Below are positions 17,305 to 25,585 of a DNA stretch of 38,013 nt, piece after piece. A program made the position numbers and the translations under genes. The notes under the pieces were generated by a model that was not told where the DNA came from, did not search any database, and saw only the letters and a program-made list of their open reading frames with translations. Origin of the DNA: Clostridia bacterium (GTDB lineage Bacteria > Bacillota > Clostridia > UMGS1883); contig JAFVPB010000022.1 in NCBI GenBank assembly GCA_017505525.1, positions 1 to 38,013 of the forward strand, given 5' to 3'. The first letter of the stretch is position 1. Every line of letters begins with the position of its first letter.

Positions 17305-18495
17305 ATGAGTTATAAAATCACAAAGATATGTTGTTATACAGGTTACATTACGCAAGCGGTGGCAATTAATTTTGCTCCGCTTCTCTTTGTAACCTTTCAG
17401 AATACTTTTAATATCAGCTATGCTCTTATAGGAACGCTTGTCCTTATTAATTTTCTGGTTCAGCTAGGAACTGATATTATATCGGTTTTCTTTCTTGATA
17501 AAATTGGTTTCAGGGTAAGTGCAGTGCTTTCACAGATTTTTGCCGCAACAGGACTTATGCTCCTTAGTGTGCTTCCGTATATTCTGCCGAATGCATTTTT
17601 AGGAATATGTATTGCAACGACGATATATTCTGTTGGTGCAGGTCTTATCGAGGTTGTAATTAACCCTATAATGGCATCAATTCCATCAGGGGGAAAGGGA
17701 CTTGTTTTTCTGCACTCGTTCTACTGTTGGGGGCAGCTTTTTGTTGTGCTTTTAACCACGCTTGCATTAAAAGTGTTTGGTGCATCTTCGTGGGTATACA
17801 TATCTCCAATATGGGGGTTAATTCCTCTTATAAATGGTATAATATTTTTAAAAGCACCAATTGCACCGCCTGAAAGTGAAGGAAAAACAGAAAATGGTGT
17901 TGGCCTTTTAAAGAATAGCCTTTTTATATGCCTTGCAGTTTTGATGGTTTGCGCAGGCGCAAGCGAGCTGGCAATGGGGCAGTGGGCATCAATCTTTGCA
18001 CAAAATGCGCTTGGAATTGATAAGCTTACGGGTGATTTGCTTGGCCCGTGTCTGTTTGCATTTTTTATGGGGATAGGAAGAACTGTTTTTGGGATTAAGG
18101 GAGATAACCTTAATTATAAAAAGCATATGATTATATGCGGCGTGCTTTGTATTTTTTGCTATGTGGCGGCTGCACTTTCAAAAAATCCGTATATTGCACT
18201 TTTGGGATGTGCTTTTTGCGGATATGCTGTAAGCATTCTGTGGCCGGGAACGGTTGACCTTGCATCTAGGATTTTCCCGAACGGCAGCGGAGCAATGTAT
18301 AGTATGATTGCAATTTTCGGAGATGTTGGCTGTTCAATCGGGCCATTTCTTACGGGAATTATTGCATCACTTAAAATTTTTGGAAGTAACGCACTTAGAG
18401 CAGGTCTTTTGTTAAATATAATATATCCGCTTGTTTATATTCTGATAATAGTTAAAAAAAGGGGAATATATAAGGAAAAGAAAGAACTGTCTTGA
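17305..18495 (+). CDS. major facilitator superfamily transporter
   Basis: A 396-aa integral membrane protein with about 12 hydrophobic segments, for example AINFAPLLFVTF, LIGTLVLINFLVQLG, GICIATTIYSVGAGLIE and AGLLLNIIYPLVYILIIV. A loop after the sixth segment (APPESEGKTENG) fits the MFS two-half layout. EVVINPIM and GDVGCSIGPFLTGIIA suggest a sugar or small-solute MFS of the FucP-like type, but the substrate is not recognisable. It starts four bases after clpX, so it is probably co-transcribed. Its 3' end overlaps the nadA promoter. Confidence 0.8.
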   Translation: MSYKITKICCYTGYITQAVAINFAPLLFVTFQNTFNISYALIGTLVLINFLVQLGTDIISVFFLDKIGFRVSAVLSQIFAATGLMLLSVLPYILPNAFLGICIATTIYSVGAGLIEVVINPIMASIPSGGKGLVFLHSFYCWGQLFVVLLTTLALKVFGASSWVYISPIWGLIPLINGIIFLKAPIAPPESEGKTENGVGLLKNSLFICLAVLMVCAGASELAMGQWASIFAQNALGIDKLTGDLLGPCLFAFFMGIGRTVFGIKGDNLNYKKHMIICGVLCIFCYVAAALSKNPYIALLGCAFCGYAVSILWPGTVDLASRIFPNGSGAMYSMIAIFGDVGCSIGPFLTGIIASLKIFGSNALRAGLLLNIIYPLVYILIIVKKRGIYKEKKELS

Positions 18496-18520
18496 CAGAT
18501 GTATATACATATGGTAGAAT
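18487..18520 (+). promoter_or_regulatory. nadABC-niaR promoter with palindromic operator candidate
   Basis: TTGACA (18492-18497), 17-nt spacer, TAGAAT (18515-18520). The -35 box lies inside a perfect palindrome CTGTC-TT-GACAG (18487-18498), and a second palindrome ATGTATATACAT (18499-18510) fills the spacer. Because the operon encodes a NiaR-type repressor, these are good candidates for its operator. Confidence 0.65.
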
Positions 18521-18556
18521 GGGGATGTTTAATTTAAGCATCCTCATTTTTTATTT
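18521..18556 (+). terminator. terminator or attenuator before nadA
   Basis: GGGGATG and CATCCTC form a short stem around TTTAATTTAAG, followed by ATTTTTTATTT. It begins at the expected nadA transcription start, so it could end the clpX-MFS transcript or attenuate nadA. Confidence 0.5.
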
Positions 18557-18572
18557 GTAAAGGTAAGATATT

Positions 18573-19472
18573 ATGACAGAGAAAATCAAAAAATTAAAAG
18601 AAGAAAAAAATGCAGTTATTCTTGCGCACTACTATGTACCCGCAGAGGTGCAGGCTGTGGCAGATTATATAGGCGATTCGTATTATCTCAGCAAAAAAGC
18701 AAAGGAAACGAAAGCTGATATTATAGTTTTCTGCGGGGTTAGATTTATGGGGGAGAGTGCCGTAATTCTCAATCCCGATAAAAAAGTGCTTATGCCCGAT
18801 TTGAATGCAGATTGTGCTATGGCGCATATGGTAACGGAAGAGAAAATAAAGGAAATGAGAAGTAAATACGAAGATTTAGCCGTAGTATGCTATATTAATT
18901 CCACTGCAAAAATCAAGGCGCTTTGTGATGTGTGCGTAACCTCATCAAACGCTGTAAAAATAGTGGAAAAACTTCCTAATAAAAACATTTTCTTTGTTCC
19001 TGATAAAAATCTTGGAAGCTTTGTGAAAAAGCAGGTAAAAGATAAAAATATTATTTTAAACGATGGCTATTGCCCTGTGCATGCCGAAATAACGGAAAAT
19101 GATGTGATTTCAAGTAAAGAAAAACATCCGAATGCAAAATTTCTTGTTCATCCCGAATGTGAAGAGGCTGTAGTGAAGCTTTCTGACTTTACGGGAAGCA
19201 CTGCAGATATAATAAATTATGTTTCACAAAGTGAAGATAAAGAATTTTTAATCGGTACGGAAGACGGTGTTTTCTATGAACTTGAAAAAGAAAATCCCGA
19301 TAAAAAATTCTATACCGTTCGTGAAAAACAGGTTTGCTTTGATATGAAGCTTGTTAATCTGGAAAAGCTTTACGATATACTAAAATACGAAAAGAACGAA
19401 ATTAAACTTGATCAAGAGATAATAAACGCTGCCACGAAACCGCTGGAGCGTATGCTGGAGCTGACGAAATAA
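18573..19472 (+). CDS. nadA: quinolinate synthase A
   Basis: A 4Fe-4S enzyme that condenses iminoaspartate from NadB with dihydroxyacetone phosphate to give quinolinate. AVILAHYYVPAEVQAVADYIGDS is represented at the N-terminus, followed by FCGVRFMGESA, NSTAKIKALCDVCVTSSNA and FLVHPECEEAV. The three expected cluster Cys positions fit Cys in CGVRFM/DADC-type blocks, HPEC and the late ...KQVCFDM. The 299 aa are normal for the Firmicutes form. It is one base before nadB. Confidence 0.95.
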   Translation: MTEKIKKLKEEKNAVILAHYYVPAEVQAVADYIGDSYYLSKKAKETKADIIVFCGVRFMGESAVILNPDKKVLMPDLNADCAMAHMVTEEKIKEMRSKYEDLAVVCYINSTAKIKALCDVCVTSSNAVKIVEKLPNKNIFFVPDKNLGSFVKKQVKDKNIILNDGYCPVHAEITENDVISSKEKHPNAKFLVHPECEEAVVKLSDFTGSTADIINYVSQSEDKEFLIGTEDGVFYELEKENPDKKFYTVREKQVCFDMKLVNLEKLYDILKYEKNEIKLDQEIINAATKPLERMLELTK

Positions 19473-19473
19473 T

Positions 19474-20754
19474 ATGAAAACTAATGTTTTAATAGCAGGA
19501 TGCGGATGTGCAGGTCTTTATTGTGCACTTAATCTGCCGAAGAATTTAAACGTAACAATAATCACAAAATCAGATGAGGAAAGCAGTGATTCATTCCTTG
19601 CACAAGGTGGAATGTGTGTGCAGAGAGATGATGAAGATTTCGAATGCTTCCTTGAAGATACTATGCGTGCAGGGCACTATGAAAACGATAAGAAATCTGT
19701 AGAGCTTATGATTGAAAACTCCCGCGATGTGCTTGCGGATTTAGTAAGTTTCGGGGCAGAGTTTAATAAAAATGAAGATGGAACTCTTGCCTACACGCGT
19801 GAGGGCGCTCACAGCCAGAAGAGAATAGTTTTCCGTGAAGATGCCACAGGCAAGGAAATCACTTTAACTCTTTTAAAAGAATCTAAAAAACGAAGCAATA
19901 TACAGATTTTAGAATACACAACGCTCCTTGATATTATTGAAAAAGATGAAAAATGTATTGGTGCAGTTATAAGAACAAAAGACGGAGAAGTTGAAACCGT
20001 TGAAGCAGACTACACTGTTTTGGCTACAGGCGGTGTGGGCGGAATTTACGAGCATTCAACAAACTTCCGCCATCTTACGGCAGATGCTATTGCAATAAGT
20101 GCAAGGCACAATATAAAGCTTCGTGATATAACGTATGTGCAGATTCATCCCACCACTTTTTATTCAAATGAAGACAGAAGCTTTTTAATTTCTGAATCGG
20201 TAAGGGGAGAGGGTGCAGTTCTCCGCGATAAAAACGGAAACCGCTTCACCAACGAGCTATCTCCGCGCGATGTTTTAACAAAAGCTATAAAAGAGCAGAT
20301 GAAAAAAGACGGCACAGAATTTGTGTGGGAGGATTTAACAACCATAGATAATAAAACTCTTAACGAGCATTTTCCTAATATTCTTGCGCACTGCAAAGAA
20401 AACGGATACGATGCTACGCGCGAGTGGATCCCCGTTGTTCCTGCCCAGCACTATTTTATGGGCGGTGTGTGGGTTAATTATGAAAGCAAAACCTCGCTTG
20501 ATAAGCTCTATGCAGTGGGAGAAACAGCCTGCAACGGAGTTCATGGTAAAAATCGCCTGGCAAGTAATTCGCTTCTGGAAAGCTTAGTTTTCAGCAAGCG
20601 TGCAGCAAAGGATATAGAGAAAAACTATGAATTTGAAAATTCATATGGGGAATATATTAAAACTCTTGGGCTCGAAGAATATAAAGATGCTGAAAAGCTT
20701 GAAGAAGAATACAAAAATATAGCAAAAAATATAATCAGAGAGGGAAATAAATAA
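19474..20754 (+). CDS. nadB: L-aspartate oxidase (short form)
   Basis: FAD enzyme that oxidises L-aspartate to iminoaspartate. The dinucleotide-binding motif is IAGCGCAGLYCAL, with DSFLAQGGMC next. Active-site regions HSQKRIVFREDATG, HPTTFY, RGEGAVLRDKNGNRF and VPAQHYFMGGVWV are present, ending in HGKNRLASNSLLESLVF. The protein has 426 aa, about 100 fewer than E. coli NadB, because the C-terminal helical domain is largely missing. Under anaerobic life fumarate rather than oxygen is the likely electron acceptor. It is tightly packed between nadA and nadC. Confidence 0.94.
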   Translation: MKTNVLIAGCGCAGLYCALNLPKNLNVTIITKSDEESSDSFLAQGGMCVQRDDEDFECFLEDTMRAGHYENDKKSVELMIENSRDVLADLVSFGAEFNKNEDGTLAYTREGAHSQKRIVFREDATGKEITLTLLKESKKRSNIQILEYTTLLDIIEKDEKCIGAVIRTKDGEVETVEADYTVLATGGVGGIYEHSTNFRHLTADAIAISARHNIKLRDITYVQIHPTTFYSNEDRSFLISESVRGEGAVLRDKNGNRFTNELSPRDVLTKAIKEQMKKDGTEFVWEDLTTIDNKTLNEHFPNILAHCKENGYDATREWIPVVPAQHYFMGGVWVNYESKTSLDKLYAVGETACNGVHGKNRLASNSLLESLVFSKRAAKDIEKNYEFENSYGEYIKTLGLEEYKDAEKLEEEYKNIAKNIIREGNK

Positions 20755-20755
20755 T

Positions 20756-21610
20756 ATGTTTGATGAAGCAACACTTAAATTAAATGCCGACCCACTTATT
20801 TTAAGCGCTCTTCGTGAAGATGTAACAAGCGAAGATGTTTCGGCAAATGCAATAATGCGCGAAAACCAGATTGGAGAAGCCGAGCTTATCTGTAAGGAAG
20901 ACGGTGTTATCTGCGGAATGCAGATTTTTGAAAGAGTTTTTAAACTTTTAGACGAAAAAACAGAAATAGAATTTTTTGTGCGTGATGGAGAAATTGTTAA
21001 AAACGGGCAGCTTCTTGCAAAGGTAAGGGGCGAAATCCGCACAATTTTATGCGGCGAACGCACAGCGCTGAATTATCTTCAAAGAATGAGTGGCGTTGCA
21101 ACCTACACAAAAAGTGTGGCAAAGCTTTTAGAGGGAACAAAAACCACACTTCTCGACACAAGAAAAACAACGCCGAATAACCGCCTTTTTGAAAAATACT
21201 CCGTTAGAATCGGTGGGGGTAAAAACCACCGCTATAATCTTTCTGATGGTGTGCTTTTAAAGGATAACCACATTGGCGCAGCGGGAAGCGTAACTGAAGC
21301 AATCCGTATGGCAAAAGAATATGCACCTTTTGTTCGCAAGATTGAAGTTGAAGTGGAAACTCTTGATATGGTGCGCGAAGCAGTAGAGGCAAAAGCCGAT
21401 ATAATAATGCTTGATAATATGACAACTGACGAAATCAAAGAAGCAATTAAAATTATAGATGGCAAAGCCGAAATCGAGGTTTCGGGAAACGTTACAAGAG
21501 AAAACATCGAGCGATTAACTTCTCTGGGAGTTGATTATATTTCAAGCGGTGCACTCACGCATTCAGCACCCATTTTAGATGTTTCGCTGAAAAATCTTCA
21601 CGTTGTATAA
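20756..21610 (+). CDS. nadC: quinolinate phosphoribosyltransferase
   Basis: Decarboxylates quinolinate and couples it to PRPP, giving nicotinate mononucleotide. The N-terminal domain includes ALREDVTSEDVSANA. The barrel has ERTALNYLQRMSGVATYT, LLDTRKTTPNNRLFEKYSV, GGGKNHRYNLSDGVLLKDNH and EVEVETLDMV. All the phosphate and quinolinate contacts expected from the family can be found in these blocks. The 284 aa are normal. It starts one base after nadB. NadD for the next step is encoded upstream in this window. Confidence 0.96.
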   Translation: MFDEATLKLNADPLILSALREDVTSEDVSANAIMRENQIGEAELICKEDGVICGMQIFERVFKLLDEKTEIEFFVRDGEIVKNGQLLAKVRGEIRTILCGERTALNYLQRMSGVATYTKSVAKLLEGTKTTLLDTRKTTPNNRLFEKYSVRIGGGKNHRYNLSDGVLLKDNHIGAAGSVTEAIRMAKEYAPFVRKIEVEVETLDMVREAVEAKADIIMLDNMTTDEIKEAIKIIDGKAEIEVSGNVTRENIERLTSLGVDYISSGALTHSAPILDVSLKNLHVV

Positions 21611-21641
21611 ATTAAGATGTTAGTAAGGATGGTAGAATTTT

Positions 21642-22184
21642 ATGAACGCAAACGAGCGCAGAGTTAAAATTCTGGAATTATTAAAAAAAGAAGACAGACC
21701 GTTAAGCGGAACTGAAATTGCAAAGGTATTCTCACTCAGCCGTCAGGTAATAGTGCAGGATATTGCAATTTTACGTGCAAACGGAGAGAATATTGTTTCT
21801 GTTCACAGCGGATATGTGCTTCAAAAAAATGATGAAAAAACCCGTGTGTTTAAAATTCATCACACTGATGAACAGGTGGAGGATGAATTAAACCTTATTG
21901 TTGATTTGGGCGGAAAAGTGGAAGATGTTTTCGTGTATCACAAGGTTTATGGTGTGGTTAAAGCACCGATGAATGTGAAAAGCCGCCGCGATGTTTTAGA
22001 ATATATGAGTGATATGAAATCGGGAAAATCAACTCTTTTGAAGAATATCACCTCGAACTATCACTATCACACCGTTTCGGCAGAGGATTCAAAAACGCTT
22101 GAAATTATACAAAATGCTCTTTACGAGAAAGGATTTCTTGCAAAACTTCAGGAATACGAACCTCTTGATTTCAGTAATCAATAA
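21642..22184 (+). CDS. niaR: NiaR-type NAD biosynthesis repressor
   Basis: Transcription repressor that senses niacin. The N-terminal winged HTH of the HTH_11 type (residues about 5-60) includes PLSGTEIAKVFSLSRQVIVQDI. The C-terminal 3H domain has the conserved histidines in KIHHTDE, VYHKVYG and NYHYHTVSAED, the ligand- or metal-binding set. The 180 aa are normal. It follows nadC by 31 bases in the same operon, so it likely regulates itself with nadABC through the palindromes at 18487-18510. Confidence 0.92.
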   Translation: MNANERRVKILELLKKEDRPLSGTEIAKVFSLSRQVIVQDIAILRANGENIVSVHSGYVLQKNDEKTRVFKIHHTDEQVEDELNLIVDLGGKVEDVFVYHKVYGVVKAPMNVKSRRDVLEYMSDMKSGKSTLLKNITSNYHYHTVSAEDSKTLEIIQNALYEKGFLAKLQEYEPLDFSNQ

Positions 22185-22220
22185 AGTATTCTAAAGCGGA
22201 ATGTAACCGACTTATAGCGG

Positions 22221-22249
22221 TTGACAGCTTTTGTATGTTTTGCTATAAT
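22221..22249 (+). promoter_or_regulatory. uxuA promoter (perfect consensus)
   Basis: TTGACA (22221-22226), 17-nt spacer, TATAAT (22244-22249). Both hexamers are exact sigma-A consensus, which for a catabolic operon suggests control by a repressor not encoded in the window. Confidence 0.85.
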
Positions 22250-22304
22250 AATTCTGGTATGTAAAGAATTAAATATTTTAAATAAATGAAAAAGGAATGA
22301 TACT

Positions 22305-23345
22305 ATGAAGATGACCTTCAGATGGTACGGGAAAGATGACCCCGTAACACTTGAAAAAATTCGTCAGATTCCTTGCGTATCGGACATTACAACTGCCGTT
22401 TACAAAACGGTTGGAGAAGTGTGGACCGATGAGGAATTAGCGGATATTAAAAACGAGTGCAACTCCCACGGTCTCACGATGGAAGTTATCGAAAGTATTC
22501 CTGTGCACGAGGATATAAAGCTCGGCAGAGGCAGATACAAAGAATACATAGAAATATTTAAGGAAAATATCCGCAAGGTTAGTAAAGCGGGAGTAAAATG
22601 TGTTTGCTACAATTTTATGCCTGTTTTCGACTGGACACGTTCTAATCTTGAATGGGTAAACGAGGATAAGTCGACCTCACTTGTTTACCATGTTGAAGAT
22701 GTTAGCAAGATGGACCCCACAAAGCTCACACTTCCTGGCTGGGATTCATCATATTCTCCCGAAGAGGTTTCAGGCTTAATCGAAGCATATAAAGAAATCG
22801 GGGAAGAGGGTCTGTGGAAAAACCTTGAATACTTTATAAAGGAAATTATGCCTGTTGCCATCGAATGCGATGTTAATATGGCGATTCATCCCGATGATCC
22901 GCCGTGGAGCATTTTTGGAATTCCGCGTATCATCACAAACGAAAAGAATATCGACAGATTCTTAAGCCTCTATGATGATACACATCACGGACTCACACTT
23001 TGCAGCGGTTCGCTCGGCTGCACACACACAAATGACTACACAGCTATGGTTAAAAAATACTGCAAGATGGGAAGAATCCATTTTGCACATATCAGAAATA
23101 TAAAAATACTTTCTGATGGTTCTTTTGAAGAATCAGGCCACTACACACCTTGCGGCAGTCTCGATGTAGCTGAAATCTTAAAGGCATATTACGAAGGCGG
23201 ATTCAAAGGCTACATCCGTCCCGACCACGGAAGAATGATTTGGGGCGAAACAGGAAAACCAGGCTATGGTCTTTACGACAGAGCTCTCGGTGCAATGTAT
23301 ATCGCGGGTATTTGGGAAGCACTTGAGAAAGAAGGTAACAAATAA
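22305..23345 (+). CDS. uxuA: D-mannonate dehydratase
   Basis: Converts D-mannonate to 2-keto-3-deoxygluconate in the glucuronate (hexuronate) pathway; Fe or Mn dependent TIM barrel. MTFRWYGKDDPVTLEKIRQIP is represented at the N-terminus. YNFMPVFDWTR, AIHPDDPPWSIFGIPRI, LTLCSGSLG, HFAHIRNI and GYIRPDHGR hold the metal and active-site residues. The 346 aa are normal for the Firmicutes form. The stop overlaps the start of the mannonate oxidoreductase gene by one base, and the two catalyse consecutive steps. Confidence 0.95.
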   Translation: MKMTFRWYGKDDPVTLEKIRQIPCVSDITTAVYKTVGEVWTDEELADIKNECNSHGLTMEVIESIPVHEDIKLGRGRYKEYIEIFKENIRKVSKAGVKCVCYNFMPVFDWTRSNLEWVNEDKSTSLVYHVEDVSKMDPTKLTLPGWDSSYSPEEVSGLIEAYKEIGEEGLWKNLEYFIKEIMPVAIECDVNMAIHPDDPPWSIFGIPRIITNEKNIDRFLSLYDDTHHGLTLCSGSLGCTHTNDYTAMVKKYCKMGRIHFAHIRNIKILSDGSFEESGHYTPCGSLDVAEILKAYYEGGFKGYIRPDHGRMIWGETGKPGYGLYDRALGAMYIAGIWEALEKEGNK

Positions 23346-24202
23346 TGAAACTCCCTTTTGATACGGATTTAAAAGATAAGGTTTGCGTTGTAACAGGTGG
23401 CGGCGGTGTGCTTTGCGGTATGTTTGCCAAGGCCATTGCTTCTTGTGGCGCTAAGGTTGCAATTCTCGATTTAAGAGAAGAAGCAGCAAAAGCCGTTGCT
23501 GAAGAAATTACAAAAGATGGTGGAATTGCAAAAGGTTATGCGGCTAACGTTTTAAAAAGCGAAGAAATGAAAGCAGTTCGCGATGCAGTTTTAAAGGATT
23601 TCGGAACATGCGATATTCTTATTAATGGTGCAGGAGGAAACAACCCCCGCGGAACAACAACCAAAGAATATCTTGATTTTGAAGACCTTGAAAACACTAA
23701 GGAAGAGATTAAAACATTTTTCGACCTTGACCCCGACGGAGTAAGCTTTGTATTTAACCTTAATTTCCTTGGCACACTTATTCCAACACAGATTTTTGCG
23801 CGTGATATGGCAGAAAAGAAGTGCGGAAATATTATTAATATTTCTTCAATGAATGCGTTCACACCTCTTACAAAAATTCCTGCCTACAGTGGTGCAAAGG
23901 CTGCTATTTCAAACTTCACGCAGTGGCTTGCAGTTCATTTTTCACGCGTTGGAATCCGCGTGAATGCAATAGCTCCCGGATTTTTCTCAACAAGCCAGAA
24001 CAGAGCTCTTTTATTCAATGAAGACGGTACTCCCACAGCTCGTACAGGTAAAATCCTTGCAGCAACTCCTATGAACCGTTTTGGCGAAGCAGAAGAGCTT
24101 ATAGGCACGCTTTTATACCTTGTGAATGAAGATGCATCAGGCTTTGTCGATGGTGTTGTAATTCCCGTTGACGGTGGCTTCTCAGCTTACAGTGGTGTGT
24201 GA
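23345..24202 (+). CDS. uxuB: SDR-family D-mannonate oxidoreductase
   Basis: Short-chain dehydrogenase that most likely interconverts fructuronate and mannonate with NAD(P)H. The Rossmann motif is VVTGGGGVLCGMF, the NAG-type motif is INGAGGNNPRG, the catalytic Ser-Tyr-Lys set is in NISSMNAFTP and PAYSGAKAA, and APGFFST follows. The 285 aa and the long insertion FEDLENTKEEIKTFFDLDPD fit the D-mannonate oxidoreductase subgroup of the SDR family rather than the larger E. coli UxuB type. Function is inferred mostly from its tight coupling with uxuA. Confidence 0.82.
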   Translation: MKLPFDTDLKDKVCVVTGGGGVLCGMFAKAIASCGAKVAILDLREEAAKAVAEEITKDGGIAKGYAANVLKSEEMKAVRDAVLKDFGTCDILINGAGGNNPRGTTTKEYLDFEDLENTKEEIKTFFDLDPDGVSFVFNLNFLGTLIPTQIFARDMAEKKCGNIINISSMNAFTPLTKIPAYSGAKAAISNFTQWLAVHFSRVGIRVNAIAPGFFSTSQNRALLFNEDGTPTARTGKILAATPMNRFGEAEELIGTLLYLVNEDASGFVDGVVIPVDGGFSAYSGV

Positions 24203-24228
24203 TAAATTGGATTGAATAAATAACAGTA

Positions 24229-24260
24229 AATAAACCTCTCAACTGAGAGGTTTATTTTTA
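24229..24260 (+). terminator. uxuA-SDR terminator
   Basis: TAAACCTCTC, loop AACT, GAGAGGTTTA, then TTTTTAATCTT. A 10-bp intrinsic terminator 27 bases after the SDR stop. Confidence 0.85.
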
Positions 24261-24304
24261 ATCTTATTATTGGTAAAATCGCAAAAATTTCGAGAGCTTT
24301 TTGG

Positions 24305-24333
24305 TTGACAGAGATTTGTTTGTTTTATATAAT
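24305..24333 (+). promoter_or_regulatory. MFS-1150-aa gene promoter (perfect consensus)
   Basis: TTGACA (24305-24310), 17-nt spacer, TATAAT (24328-24333). It is the same exact consensus as the uxuA promoter, which supports joint control of the two transcription units. Confidence 0.85.
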
Positions 24334-24370
24334 TAAGAAAATCGTATTAAAAGTGAAAGAAGGATTTTTA

Positions 24371-25570
24371 ATGGGTAAATTACGAAGCAGATGCACACAA
24401 AAAACTGTAATATGGCTTTGTTGGCTTGTTTATGCTATAGCTTATCTTGGAAGGTATAGCTACAATGCGAATATAAGTATGATAATGGATGACTATAATA
24501 TAAGCCACGCCACAGCAGGCCTTGTTACAACATGTTTCTTTTTTGCCTACGGCATAGGGCAGGTAATAAACGGCTTTATGTGTAAAAAATATAATAAAAC
24601 ATACCTTTTCCCATTGGTTCTTATTTCAGCTGCAATTATAAATCTTCTTACGTTTGTTGTTCCGTTTTCGTTTTTTAAATATATGTGGCTTTTAAACGGA
24701 ATACTGCAGTCGTGCTTATGGCCATCGATAATAAACGTTTTAAGCGATAACATTGAATCGAAAAATATGGAAAGTGCCCTTTTTATAATGGGAATAACAG
24801 CCACAGCGGGCACGGTTTTTGCTTATGGAAGCAGTGCATTTTTTGCGTGGATTGGAAACTACAGATATATGTTTGTCTTTGCTGCAGTGGCAATGATTCT
24901 TATAGGGGTATTATGGTTTCTTCTTTTTAATAATAAGCCAATAAATATTGAAAAAGAAACTTTAAAAAATGAAGATAAAACTAAATTTCATATATCGGCA
25001 GTCGGTGCTTTGTTTATAGCTATGGCATTGTTTGCCGTTGTTGATAATCTTGTTAAAGACGGAATAAACACTTGGGTACCTGCAATTTTAACGGAAAAAT
25101 ATAGTATGAAAGACGAGCTTTCGATTCTTTCAACCATTGTTTTGCCGATTTTAGGTATGCTTGGGGCAACCATTTCTGTTGAACTAAACAAATACATAAA
25201 AAACTTTGTTTCGCTTACCACTTTGTTTTTTGCGGCATCAACCATCTGTATTTTACTTATAATTACACTTGGAAGCCTTGGACCGTTATTTATGCTTGTG
25301 TGCTTTGGTATAGTGATGTGTATGATGCACGCGGTAAATAATATAATTACCTCAATTGTTCCTCTTAAAATGAGAGGCAGTATTAACCCTGGAAAAGCTG
25401 CGGGAATTTTAAATGGATTTTGCTATCTTGGAAGCACGATAAGTTCAAGCGGACTTGGACTTATTGCGGATATCGGCGGATGGGAAATGGTGTTTAAATC
25501 TCTGTTTGTATTAAGCGTGGCATGCACAGTTTTCGGTGCTTTATTTGCAGTGAGAAAAAGAGTTAACTGA
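24371..25570 (+). CDS. MFS transporter, OPA/hexuronate type
   Basis: A 399-aa membrane protein with about 12 transmembrane segments. The N-terminal RYSYNANISMIMDDYNIS and the TM2 region FFFAYGIGQVINGF with following CKKYNKTY resemble the organophosphate/hexuronate branch of the MFS. PGKAAGILNGFCYLGSTIS in TM10-11 is also typical of that branch. The start at 24371 is preceded by AAGGA, and the longer frame to 24305 would cover the promoter. The gene for a 1150-aa protein follows 15 bases later. A role in importing a uronic-acid-containing sugar is inferred from context; the substrate is unknown. Confidence 0.82.
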   Translation: MGKLRSRCTQKTVIWLCWLVYAIAYLGRYSYNANISMIMDDYNISHATAGLVTTCFFFAYGIGQVINGFMCKKYNKTYLFPLVLISAAIINLLTFVVPFSFFKYMWLLNGILQSCLWPSIINVLSDNIESKNMESALFIMGITATAGTVFAYGSSAFFAWIGNYRYMFVFAAVAMILIGVLWFLLFNNKPINIEKETLKNEDKTKFHISAVGALFIAMALFAVVDNLVKDGINTWVPAILTEKYSMKDELSILSTIVLPILGMLGATISVELNKYIKNFVSLTTLFFAASTICILLIITLGSLGPLFMLVCFGIVMCMMHAVNNIITSIVPLKMRGSINPGKAAGILNGFCYLGSTISSSGLGLIADIGGWEMVFKSLFVLSVACTVFGALFAVRKRVN

Positions 25571-25585
25571 TACGGAGGAAAAACA

